Part shown: piece by piece, positions 1 through 6,116 of the stretch | How positions within the stretch are numbered: the stretch's first letter is position 1 | How the letters are laid out: each line of letters begins with the position of its first letter | Assembly: GCA_947175585.1 (NCBI GenBank) | Contig: CAMWNL010000118.1 | Coordinates: 1-6,116, forward strand | Reading direction: 5' to 3' | DNA: 6,116 nt | DNA from: an uncultured Bacteroidales bacterium | Lineage (GTDB): Bacteria; Bacteroidota; Bacteroidia; Bacteroidales; Muribaculaceae | Translations under genes and position numbers: made by a program | Notes under the pieces: generated by a model | Told to the model about the DNA's origin: nothing | What the model saw: the letters and a program-made list of their open reading frames with translations, nothing else | Databases searched by the model: none

Positions 1-2581
1 GACGTGGATCAGCCGGAACGTTGATTTGCTCTTCACGAGCGTTTTTACGACGGAGCTCGCCGTTGACCGAGAGCCAATCCTGCAGTGGAATTATGCATAG
101 CATCGATTGTGATTTCAGATGTAAGTCAATTATCTGATCACAGATCGACGGATCGGCTACGCCCGGAGCCTCACCTGCGTGATGAAGTACTGTATTATAG
201 AACAGCTGAGTCTTCGCAGGGTCTTCCTCCCACCACTGACGGATGCCGCCCATATCGTGAGTCGAAGTAGTGCATACACTGAAATACGGATACTGCCATG
301 TATTGCCAAACTCTGAGCCGGCCGCTTTAGGCATACGCTGAATCTCAAGTGACAATATTTCGAGTTTATCCAACACCGCAGGAACACATGCCGGAATCAT
401 GCCGAGATCTTCAGCGCAGACAAGCATATCGGTTGCGTCGATAAGCGGAGGAAGTTTCCACATCGCTTTTCCATACCAGAAGTCATTATGACGGTGATAA
501 AAGAAATCATTATATAGGCGGTCGAAGCACGAACGATCGTAGTCATTGAGCGAGCGATAAGCGTGAGTCTGCCAAGCCGAGATGCGAGGATGGTATTTGC
601 CTTTTTCATATGGGTCTTCGATGAAGAGCACATTATCAATCAATCTCAGCAGACCGTTACAGAGCTGATCGTTTTTCTCGGATTGTTGCTGCGAAGCAAA
701 AAAATCAGCGACTTTACGCTGTGTCCTGACTGCAGGTTTAAGTGCGTAACACCCGTCACCGATACCGACAAGGAATCGTTCACGGGCTTCGTCAGTATAT
801 TTGCCGAAGAAATCGTCAAGAAATGAATCTTTAATCAGTGGCCGTGTCTGGACTTCAGGATTGATACTGAAATCATAGTCAGATTTAAGCTCTTCGGGGG
901 TAAACGGCAAAGCCGGATTAAACACACCCAACAGTCCATGAATCGCATCCATCGGAATTTGCCAGATGCGGAAGAAGCCGAGCACGTGGTCTATACGGTA
1001 GGCATCGAAATACTCTGACATTTTTTTGAAGCGAGACTTCCACCATGCAAAGCCGTCGCGGCTCATTTCGTCCCAGTTGTATGTAGGAAAGCCCCAGTTC
1101 TGACCAAGCACAGAGAAATCATCAGGCGGCGCACCTGCCTGGCAGTCAAGATTGAAAAGACGTGGATTGAGCCACGCATCGACACTGGTTCTTGAGATGC
1201 CGATCGGTATGTCGCCTTTGAGGGCCACGCCTTTGCTGTTAGCATAATCTTTGGCCGCATGCATCTGCTTGTCAAGATTATATTGCAGGAAGTAGACGAA
1301 ATTTATATTATATGAGTTATCACAAACGAAGCGATCAATCTTCTCCGCATTGTATTTTGAATATTTGCCCCATTGAGTATAGTCCGGAGTTTCAAATTTA
1401 TCGCGAAGCACACAGAAAGCAGCATAAGGTTTCAACCAATGCTCATTACGATTGACAAAATCCTTGAAATCTTTTGAAGCTACAACCTGTTTGCCGTCCT
1501 GCGCAAATATTTCACGGGCAAAATCCAGTTTACCGCGAGTCACACGCTCGTAGTCAATCTCACTGAGCGAATTCAGTTCGCTGCCGAGTCTGTCGAAGTA
1601 AGCCTGACGATCGGGGTCATTGAGTTTGCCAAGGTCAGAAAGACGCAGATATATCGGATGGAGCGCAAACGTCGAGTTGGCATTGTAGGGGTAGGAGTCA
1701 GTCCACTTATGGGTCATCGTAGTATCGTTAACCGGCAGAATCTGTAGGAAGGTCTGACCGGTTTCGACACACCAGTCTACCATATCGAAAAGATCTCCGA
1801 AGTCTCCGACCCCGAAATCCTTGTCTGTCCTTATGGAGAACACGGGGATCGCGGTTCCTGCTCCTTTCCAGGGAGCAAGAGGATTTATAAAACGCAGTCC
1901 GGCTATGACAGTCGCTTTTTCAGCATCAGGCGTAATTCCGATATAACGGTTGGAACCGCCCTCCCATGCCACCAGTTCACCAGTCCGGGCTTTGAGTATA
2001 ATAAACTTATATTCTGTCAAAGCACTCAACGAGTCCGTCGGAAGATTTGCTGTCCATACCGGATATGTCGAGTCATTCATCAAGACTGCATTATTTACAT
2101 CCCAGCCGCCAAGCGTGGGAACAGAACCACATATAGCGAGCACTTCGTCAGATTTAATCATCGGAGCTGCAACCTGAATCTGCGTTACTCCTTTTGCCGG
2201 CACTAAGGGATGGTTGTGATTCACACGTTTACAAATACACTCTGTGAATGCCGAGGAGTAATATGGCTTGTCGCACGGTTGATCCTGCCAACGGTCATAG
2301 ATTTCAATGGCTTCATTATCAGTCGAGATATGGAATTTCCTCCGGTTGCCCCATTCGTGCCGCGTGTTACCGTTATCATTGCGGACGATGTAACAATAGT
2401 CAAACGAGCGGATGTTATCAGGAATATCAATGGTTGCGGTCCAATGTTCGGAGCCACTGATTGACATTCTCAGTGCATTATTTTCTGAGTTGTCACCTAA
2501 TGCAGGTATGGAACCTGATATATATACGGATTCACCCCAACGGGTGTGATAATCGACATGAAAAGTCAACTTCATGGTCAT
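1..2581 (-). CDS. malQ: 4-alpha-glucanotransferase (amylomaltase), GH77, DPE2-like with tandem CBM20; C-terminus cut by window edge
   Basis: This cytoplasmic enzyme transfers 4-alpha-glucanosyl units between maltose or maltodextrins and acceptor glucans, usually releasing glucose. Reading leftwards, the frame is open for 860 codons to the window edge. No signal peptide is seen. Two CBM20-like starch-binding domains come first, at about residues 3-95 (EWGNRR at 76-81) and 132-217 (LGGW at 157-160, WEGGSNR at 206-212). GH77 starts near residue 235 and carries the family blocks DSYPYNA, GAPPDDF and GQNWGFPTYNW. The catalytic residues, assigned from known GH77 enzymes, are nucleophile D531 (RIDH), acid/base E724 (AEDLG) and stabiliser D776 (THD). 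D531 and E724 are 193 residues apart, against about 47 in Thermus or E. coli enzymes; this insertion and the paired CBM20 domains are hallmarks of plant DPE2-type enzymes. The start is ATG at 2581 or, two codons in, at 2575; neither has a Shine-Dalgarno site. Related proteins run to roughly 890-900 residues, so a few tens are missing. It probably has its own promoter. Confidence 0.95.
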   Translation of the reverse strand, partial: MTMKLTFHVDYHTRWGESVYISGSIPALGDNSENNALRMSISGSEHWTATIDIPDNIRSFDYCYIVRNDNGNTRHEWGNRRKFHISTDNEAIEIYDRWQDQPCDKPYYSSAFTECICKRVNHNHPLVPAKGVTQIQVAAPMIKSDEVLAICGSVPTLGGWDVNNAVLMNDSTYPVWTANLPTDSLSALTEYKFIILKARTGELVAWEGGSNRYIGITPDAEKATVIAGLRFINPLAPWKGAGTAIPVFSIRTDKDFGVGDFGDLFDMVDWCVETGQTFLQILPVNDTTMTHKWTDSYPYNANSTFALHPIYLRLSDLGKLNDPDRQAYFDRLGSELNSLSEIDYERVTRGKLDFAREIFAQDGKQVVASKDFKDFVNRNEHWLKPYAAFCVLRDKFETPDYTQWGKYSKYNAEKIDRFVCDNSYNINFVYFLQYNLDKQMHAAKDYANSKGVALKGDIPIGISRTSVDAWLNPRLFNLDCQAGAPPDDFSVLGQNWGFPTYNWDEMSRDGFAWWKSRFKKMSEYFDAYRIDHVLGFFRIWQIPMDAIHGLLGVFNPALPFTPEELKSDYDFSINPEVQTRPLIKDSFLDDFFGKYTDEARERFLVGIGDGCYALKPAVRTQRKVADFFASQQQSEKNDQLCNGLLRLIDNVLFIEDPYEKGKYHPRISAWQTHAYRSLNDYDRSCFDRLYNDFFYHRHNDFWYGKAMWKLPPLIDATDMLVCAEDLGMIPACVPAVLDKLEILSLEIQRMPKAAGSEFGNTWQYPYFSVCTTSTHDMGGIRQWWEEDPAKTQLFYNTVLHHAGEAPGVADPSICDQIIDLHLKSQSMLCIIPLQDWLSVNGELRRKNAREEQINVPADPR

Positions 2582-2635
2582 GAGGGTGGTGCTAAATTTT
2601 GTAAGTTGAAATAATCATAAATCTTTAATGTTATG

Positions 2636-2667
2636 TAAAAATAGTAAGATTGCCGTTTCTGAGCAAA
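2636..2667 (-). promoter_or_regulatory. Predicted Bacteroidetes-type sigma-ABfr promoter of malQ
   Basis: On the minus strand, TTTG (2667-2664) is followed after exactly 20 bases by TATTTTTA (2643-2636). The known primary-sigma promoter of Bacteroidetes is TTTG, 19-21 bases, then TAnnTTTG, so the -33 box matches fully and the -7 box misses only its last base. Transcription would begin around 2630, giving a 5' untranslated leader of about 50 bases before the malQ ATG. The leader is AT-rich with no ribosome binding site, as is usual in this phylum. I saw no clear operator or riboswitch. The call rests on consensus match and position only; AT-rich gaps can give chance matches. Confidence 0.55.
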
Positions 2668-2721
2668 TCTTTTCCATGAATTTAAAAAAGATTATGAGTT
2701 TTGACCACCGTATAATGGCGC

Positions 2722-2767
2722 AAAAAAAATCGCGTTCGATATTTCCATACGGAATGTCGAACGCGAT
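2722..2767 (-). terminator. Intrinsic terminator of the gyrA-TPR transcription unit
   Basis: The arms 2757-2767 and 2729-2739 are perfect 11-base inverted repeats (ATCGCGTTCGA), with further A-T pairing inward and a small loop around 2745-2751. Read on the minus strand, the hairpin runs straight into eight consecutive T residues (2729-2722). It begins 20 bases past the stop codon of the TPR gene. On the plus strand the bases after the hairpin are A-rich, so it should act only on leftward transcription. It separates this unit from malQ. Confidence 0.88.
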
Positions 2768-2787
2768 AAAAACTTATAGATAGAAGC

Positions 2788-4008
2788 TTAGATAAGTTTC
2801 AGACGATTTTGCACGTCGTTGAGTTTAGCTTCGTCGTTAAGGCTGTAGTAAACGTTTTCGAGGAGTTTGAGAGGATCGGGATTTTCAGGATCAAGCTGAT
2901 TGGCTTTTTCGAGATATTTTGCAGATTCTTCAAGCAGGGGCCTTACAGTAGAATCAAAGTAAGCGTTGATCTGGCTTGCGTCAGACGGGCCTTTGTCGCT
3001 TGCTTCATAAGCGTCCTGATAGATCTCACGTCCATAATAGTAGTTTGCTTTAGCACTATTGGGGTCTGCGGCAAGAGCCTTGTTATAAGCTTCTTTGGCT
3101 TCAGCTCGTTTTTCCTGAGTATCATAGATGACACCGAGCACTACATAATATTCGGGATTGTTGGGTTCATGTGCAATCGCATCGTTGATATACTTCAGTG
3201 CGTTGGGATAGTCCTGCTTGATGAGGTAATCGTTGATGATGAGGTTAAGATACAGTGGGTCTTCGTCGCCGTAGATAGGCATGGCCTCGCTTGCAAGAGA
3301 GAGCAGGGTAGCAGAGTCGCCGAGTTCGGTTGCTACAGAGATAGCGTAATCATAGACCTGTTTCTTATTATAACCCATATTCTTTGATTTGATGAAACAT
3401 TCGAGGGATGCCTTCGGATCCTGAGCCTGCCATGCAGCGAGTGCCTGGTTATAAGCTATTTCAGAGAGCAGGGTGTCGGCAGGAACCTGGATGCCTTTGA
3501 ATTTTGCAGGCTGCGCTGACATGCTGAGATAGATGTCCCATGATTTATATGCGCCCTTATAATCCTGAACATTCCAGAGATTGATAGCATTGTTGTTGTA
3601 GTCGTTGTAGTGGCCGACAAGCGTGTTGACGATGTCTTTTGAATATTTTGTTTTGATTTTGCCTTTGGCATCGGGCACAGAGTCAAGAGACAACGCTTTC
3701 ATCATGTAGTCATAACCGTCAAGAAGGTTCTGGCCCATGGTGATCTTACCGTCTTCAGGCAGTTTGCCGAAAGCTTCGAGTCCGAGCAGCTCGTCATACT
3801 GGTTGAAGGCAGCTTTTCCTGGAATATACCAAGTCTGCGACATAGACTGGGTCTCAGGATTTGTGAAGGCAGGTGTTACGATTTCTACAACCTTCTTCAT
3901 CGGTTCTTTAGCTTTCATGGCGCGCTCAGCGTCTTTAAGAACGTTAGCCTGAGCAAAGGCGCCTAATCCACACATTATGGTGGCACCTAAGAGAATGATT
4001 TTTTTCAT
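2788..4008 (-). CDS. Exported TPR-repeat protein of unknown function, downstream of gyrA
   Basis: This 406-residue protein is likely a periplasmic or envelope-associated scaffold; its partner is unknown. Residues 1-19 form a signal peptide: MKK, a hydrophobic core, then AFA before Q20, with no lipobox cysteine at the cleavage site. Residues 251-284 and 285-318 are back-to-back 34-residue TPRs. The second keeps nearly all consensus positions (Y4, L7, G8, Y11, A20, Y24, A27, P32). A third, from about 319, is interrupted by an insertion of about 20 residues (around 334-354) and resumes into NQLDPENPDP, with a final helical pair to the C-terminus. The N-terminal half (about 25-245) is helical and may hold degenerate TPRs. 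I chose ATG at 4008 because it begins the signal peptide; an in-frame TTG at 4020 would add four residues. The gene starts 34 bases after gyrA and is followed by a terminator, so it is probably the last gene of the gyrA operon. The TPR fold is clear; the molecular role is not. Confidence 0.9.
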   Translation of the reverse strand: MKKIILLGATIMCGLGAFAQANVLKDAERAMKAKEPMKKVVEIVTPAFTNPETQSMSQTWYIPGKAAFNQYDELLGLEAFGKLPEDGKITMGQNLLDGYDYMMKALSLDSVPDAKGKIKTKYSKDIVNTLVGHYNDYNNNAINLWNVQDYKGAYKSWDIYLSMSAQPAKFKGIQVPADTLLSEIAYNQALAAWQAQDPKASLECFIKSKNMGYNKKQVYDYAISVATELGDSATLLSLASEAMPIYGDEDPLYLNLIINDYLIKQDYPNALKYINDAIAHEPNNPEYYVVLGVIYDTQEKRAEAKEAYNKALAADPNSAKANYYYGREIYQDAYEASDKGPSDASQINAYFDSTVRPLLEESAKYLEKANQLDPENPDPLKLLENVYYSLNDEAKLNDVQNRLKLI

Positions 4009-4042
4009 ATCAATACTCAATAAAATTTATTTTGGTTAAATG
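4009..4042 (-). other. gyrA-TPR gene junction, 34 bases
   Basis: This short AT-rich gap lies between the gyrA TAA stop (4045-4043) and the ATG of the TPR gene. It contains no inverted repeat able to form a terminator and no purine-rich ribosome binding site. TAAATTTT resembles a Bacteroidetes -7 box, but there is no TTTG 19-21 bases upstream. Cotranscription of the two genes is therefore the simpler reading. Confidence 0.6.
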
Positions 4043-6116
4043 TTATTCATCTATTTCTTCGTCAGCGGTTTCATCTGCCTCGTTGTCATTGATCTGTTCG
4101 TCAGCGATTTCGGGCAGTTCCTCTCCTTCGATTACTTCTTCAACTTCCTCTTCTGGGTCAGCATCGACACAGCAGACAGACGCAATCACATCGTTACGCT
4201 TTTCGAGGTTGATCAGACGCACACCCTGAGTAGCTCGGCCCATCACACGGATATCAGCAACATGCAGACGCAATGTGATGCCGGACTTATTGATAATCAC
4301 AAGGTCATTGTCATCGTTAACACTCTTGAATGCAACTAGGCGCCCTGTCTTGTCGGTAATGTTCATTGTCTTCACACCCTTACCGCCACGGTTAGTGATG
4401 CGGTAGCTGTCGAGAAGTGAACGTTTGCCGAAGCCTTCCTGCGAAATAACCATTACATTATTGATTGCGTCGACAGGCATGGCTATAAGACCTATTACTT
4501 CGTCGTCACCACCGTCGAGCTTCATGCCGCGCACACCTGTCGACACTCGACCCATCACGCGCAGCTGACTTTCATGGAAACGGATTGCACGGCCGTTGCG
4601 GTTAGCCATGAGGATTTCAGAATTGCCGTCTGTGAGCTCTACGCCGATAAGGTTGTCATCGTCGCGAAGGATAATAGCTTTCTTACCTTTGGCAAGCACG
4701 CGAGCGTATTCGGCAAGCGAAGTTTTCTTGACAACGCCGTTCTTTGTGGCGAACACAAGGTAGTGAGATCCGGTAAACTCGGGATCGTCAAGCTGCTTGC
4801 ATCGGATAAATGCGTTGACCTGGTCGCCGGGTTCGATATTGAGCAGATTCTGAAGCGCACGACCCTTGCTGTTTTTAGCACCTTCGGGGAGTTCGTAGAC
4901 TTTGAGTTTGTAGACGAGGCCACGGTCGGTGAAGAATAGCATAGTGTTGTGCATCGACGCAGGATATATATGCTCGATGAAGTCAGTATCGCGTGTATTG
5001 CTACCCTTTGCACCTACACCACCACGGTTTTGAGCGCGGAATTCGCTGAGCGGAGTGCGCTTGATATATCCGAGGTGAGAGATAGTGATGATCATTTCGT
5101 CATCGGCATAGAAATCCTCAGCGTTGAAGTCGCCGGCTGTGTAGTCGATGTCAGTGCGGCGTTCGTCACCGTATTTGTTTCTGATTTCTTCAAGTTCCTC
5201 TCGGATAACTGTGCGACATACCTCCGGATCGTTGAGGATTGACTCAAGGAATGCGATTTCTTCCTCAAGAGCATGGTAATCATCTTCGAGTTTATTCTGT
5301 TCAAGAGCTGTAAGACTGCGCAGACGCATTTCGACGATTGCCTGAGTCTGGGCGTCGCTGAGTCCGAAGCGCTCGCTGAGTCGGCGGCGTGCTTCATCAG
5401 TGTCGCCCGACGAGCGGATTATGGCGATAACCTCGTCAATGTTTTTAGACGCAATAATCAGACCTTCAAGGATGTGGGCGCGCTCACGAGCCTTGCCGAG
5501 CAGGAATCTTGTGCGACGAGTAACAACGTCATAACGGTGGTCGACAAACGCCTGAAGAAGTTCTTTAATATTTAATGTCTTCGGGCGTCCGTTGACGAGA
5601 GCGACATTGTTTACGCTGAACGATGCCTGCATCTGGGTCATCTTGTAGAGCTTGTTGAGCACAACGTTAGCGTTGGCGTCTGATTTCAACTTGATGACGA
5701 TGCGCATACCCTTGTAGTCTGACTCATCGTTGATGTCAGCGATGCCGTCGAGCTTCTTGTCATTGACAAGATCGGCTATATATTTAATGAGTTCGGCTTT
5801 GTTGACTCCATAGGGTATTTCATGCACGATTATTGATTCGTGGTTGCCTTCAGTTTCGATTTCAGCCTTGGCACGGATGATTATGCGTCCGCGTCCTGTC
5901 TCGTATGCTTCTTTAACACCGTTGTAGCCGTAGATTGTACCGCCTGTCGGAAAGTCAGGAGCGGTGATATGCTTCATGAGGTCAGCGACGGTGATGTCAG
6001 GGTCCTCCAATACAGCAATAGAAGCATTGATAGCCTCAGTCATGTTGTGGGGAGGCATGTTGGTCGCCATGCCGCCCGCAATGCCGGCCGCGCCATTGAC
6101 GAGCAGGTTGGGGAAG
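4043..6116 (-). CDS. gyrA: DNA gyrase subunit A, N-terminus cut by window edge
   Basis: GyrA is the breakage-reunion subunit of the A2B2 gyrase that adds negative supercoils to DNA using ATP. The visible 690 residues begin FPNLLVNGAAGIAGG, which lines up with about residue 160 of E. coli GyrA, so the catalytic tyrosine and the quinolone-resistance region lie outside the window. Residues 1-330 hold the end of the cleavage domain and the tower, with HEIPYGVNKAELI, the VVTRRT helix and a coiled coil rich in EEE and LEE. The E. coli-type insertion of about 35 residues before QTQAIVEMRL is absent. The C-terminal domain shows six blades, marked by QNRGGVG (362-368), SKGRALQN, AKGKKAI, STGVRGMKL, NRGGKGVKT and ATQGVRLIN. 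A 40-residue tail has 22 acidic and no basic residues. Six blades, the GyrA-box and the tail favour GyrA over topoisomerase IV ParC. The promoter lies off the window; an exported TPR gene follows after 34 bases. Confidence 0.97.
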   Translation of the reverse strand, partial: FPNLLVNGAAGIAGGMATNMPPHNMTEAINASIAVLEDPDITVADLMKHITAPDFPTGGTIYGYNGVKEAYETGRGRIIIRAKAEIETEGNHESIIVHEIPYGVNKAELIKYIADLVNDKKLDGIADINDESDYKGMRIVIKLKSDANANVVLNKLYKMTQMQASFSVNNVALVNGRPKTLNIKELLQAFVDHRYDVVTRRTRFLLGKARERAHILEGLIIASKNIDEVIAIIRSSGDTDEARRRLSERFGLSDAQTQAIVEMRLRSLTALEQNKLEDDYHALEEEIAFLESILNDPEVCRTVIREELEEIRNKYGDERRTDIDYTAGDFNAEDFYADDEMIITISHLGYIKRTPLSEFRAQNRGGVGAKGSNTRDTDFIEHIYPASMHNTMLFFTDRGLVYKLKVYELPEGAKNSKGRALQNLLNIEPGDQVNAFIRCKQLDDPEFTGSHYLVFATKNGVVKKTSLAEYARVLAKGKKAIILRDDDNLIGVELTDGNSEILMANRNGRAIRFHESQLRVMGRVSTGVRGMKLDGGDDEVIGLIAMPVDAINNVMVISQEGFGKRSLLDSYRITNRGGKGVKTMNITDKTGRLVAFKSVNDDNDLVIINKSGITLRLHVADIRVMGRATQGVRLINLEKRNDVIASVCCVDADPEEEVEEVIEGEELPEIADEQINDNEADETADEEIDE

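Noticed and set aside
2210..2464. Overlapping short open frames on both strands near the start of malQ
   Set aside because: They sit inside the CBM20-coding part of malQ, which is continuous in its own frame. The short frames show no family signature.
1..2581. Broken or frameshifted malQ
   Set aside because: Codon-by-codon reading from 2581 to base 1 gives no internal stop, and all GH77 blocks occur in order in one frame. The gene is only cut by the window edge.
2584..2709. Distant inverted repeat GGTGGT (2585-2590) and ACCACC (2704-2709) in the malQ leader region
   Set aside because: Six-base arms over 100 bases apart are expected by chance, and one arm lies upstream of the predicted transcription start, so no leader RNA fold would include both.
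2809..3387. Plus-strand 192-codon open frame
   Set aside because: It lies wholly antisense within the TPR gene, whose signal peptide and TPR consensus residues show which strand is coding. The predicted product shows no recognisable domain and has the composition expected of an antisense shadow.
4009..4020. TTG start at 4020 for the TPR protein
   Set aside because: It would put four residues before the MKK that normally opens a signal peptide. The ATG at 4008 is the stronger start codon and gives a typical leader.
4009..4042. Possible separate promoter for the TPR gene (TAAATTTT)
   Set aside because: The sequence resembles a -7 box, but the bases 19-21 upstream do not contain TTTG, and the area is simply AT-rich. 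Cotranscription with gyrA fits better.
4043..6116. Topoisomerase IV subunit A (parC) instead of gyrA
   Set aside because: A full six-blade pinwheel with a GyrA-box in blade 1, GyrA-like blocks such as HEIPYGVNKAELI, and an acidic tail all favour GyrA.
1..6116. Mobile element, CRISPR array, defence system or new system hidden in the window
   Set aside because: No transposase, integrase, direct-repeat array, terminal inverted repeats or unexplained coding stretch was seen. Nearly all bases belong to three recognisable genes, and the only sizeable gap is accounted for by a terminator and a promoter.

Overview
This window looks like an ordinary chromosomal stretch of a gut-type Bacteroidales bacterium, possibly Muribaculaceae-like. 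Four things point there: the plant DPE2-like architecture of the 4-alpha-glucanotransferase, a promoter of the Bacteroidetes form (TTTG-N20-TAnnTTTn), no Shine-Dalgarno sequence before any start, and a gyrA gene followed directly by an exported TPR protein. The family-level placement is inference; the phylum-level placement is fairly secure.

All three genes lie on the minus strand, so transcription runs from right to left. At the right, 4043-6116 is most of gyrA (DNA gyrase subunit A), cut off at its 5' end by the window edge. What remains is 690 residues: the end of the breakage-reunion domain, the coiled-coil tower, a six-bladed C-terminal beta-pinwheel and an acidic tail. After a gap of only 34 bases comes a 406-residue protein with a signal peptide and C-terminal TPR repeats (2788-4008), probably cotranscribed with gyrA. 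A strong intrinsic hairpin-plus-U-tract terminator (2722-2767) ends that unit.

The left 2.58 kb is malQ, with 860 residues visible and the last few tens missing past the left edge. It has two N-terminal CBM20 starch-binding domains and a GH77 catalytic domain with all three catalytic carboxylates. A large insertion between the nucleophile and the acid/base marks the DPE2-like subtype. It has its own likely promoter in the 206-base gap (2582-2787), so it appears to be a separate unit. Gyrase and TPR gene serve chromosome topology and an unknown envelope or periplasmic role; MalQ serves cytoplasmic maltose and maltodextrin metabolism. No functional link between the two units is visible.

I saw no tRNA or rRNA, CRISPR array, insertion sequence, prophage gene, attachment site or frameshifted gene, and no gene-free stretch over 300 bases. 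I found no convincing sign of a new biological system. The observations below are modest variations on known families.
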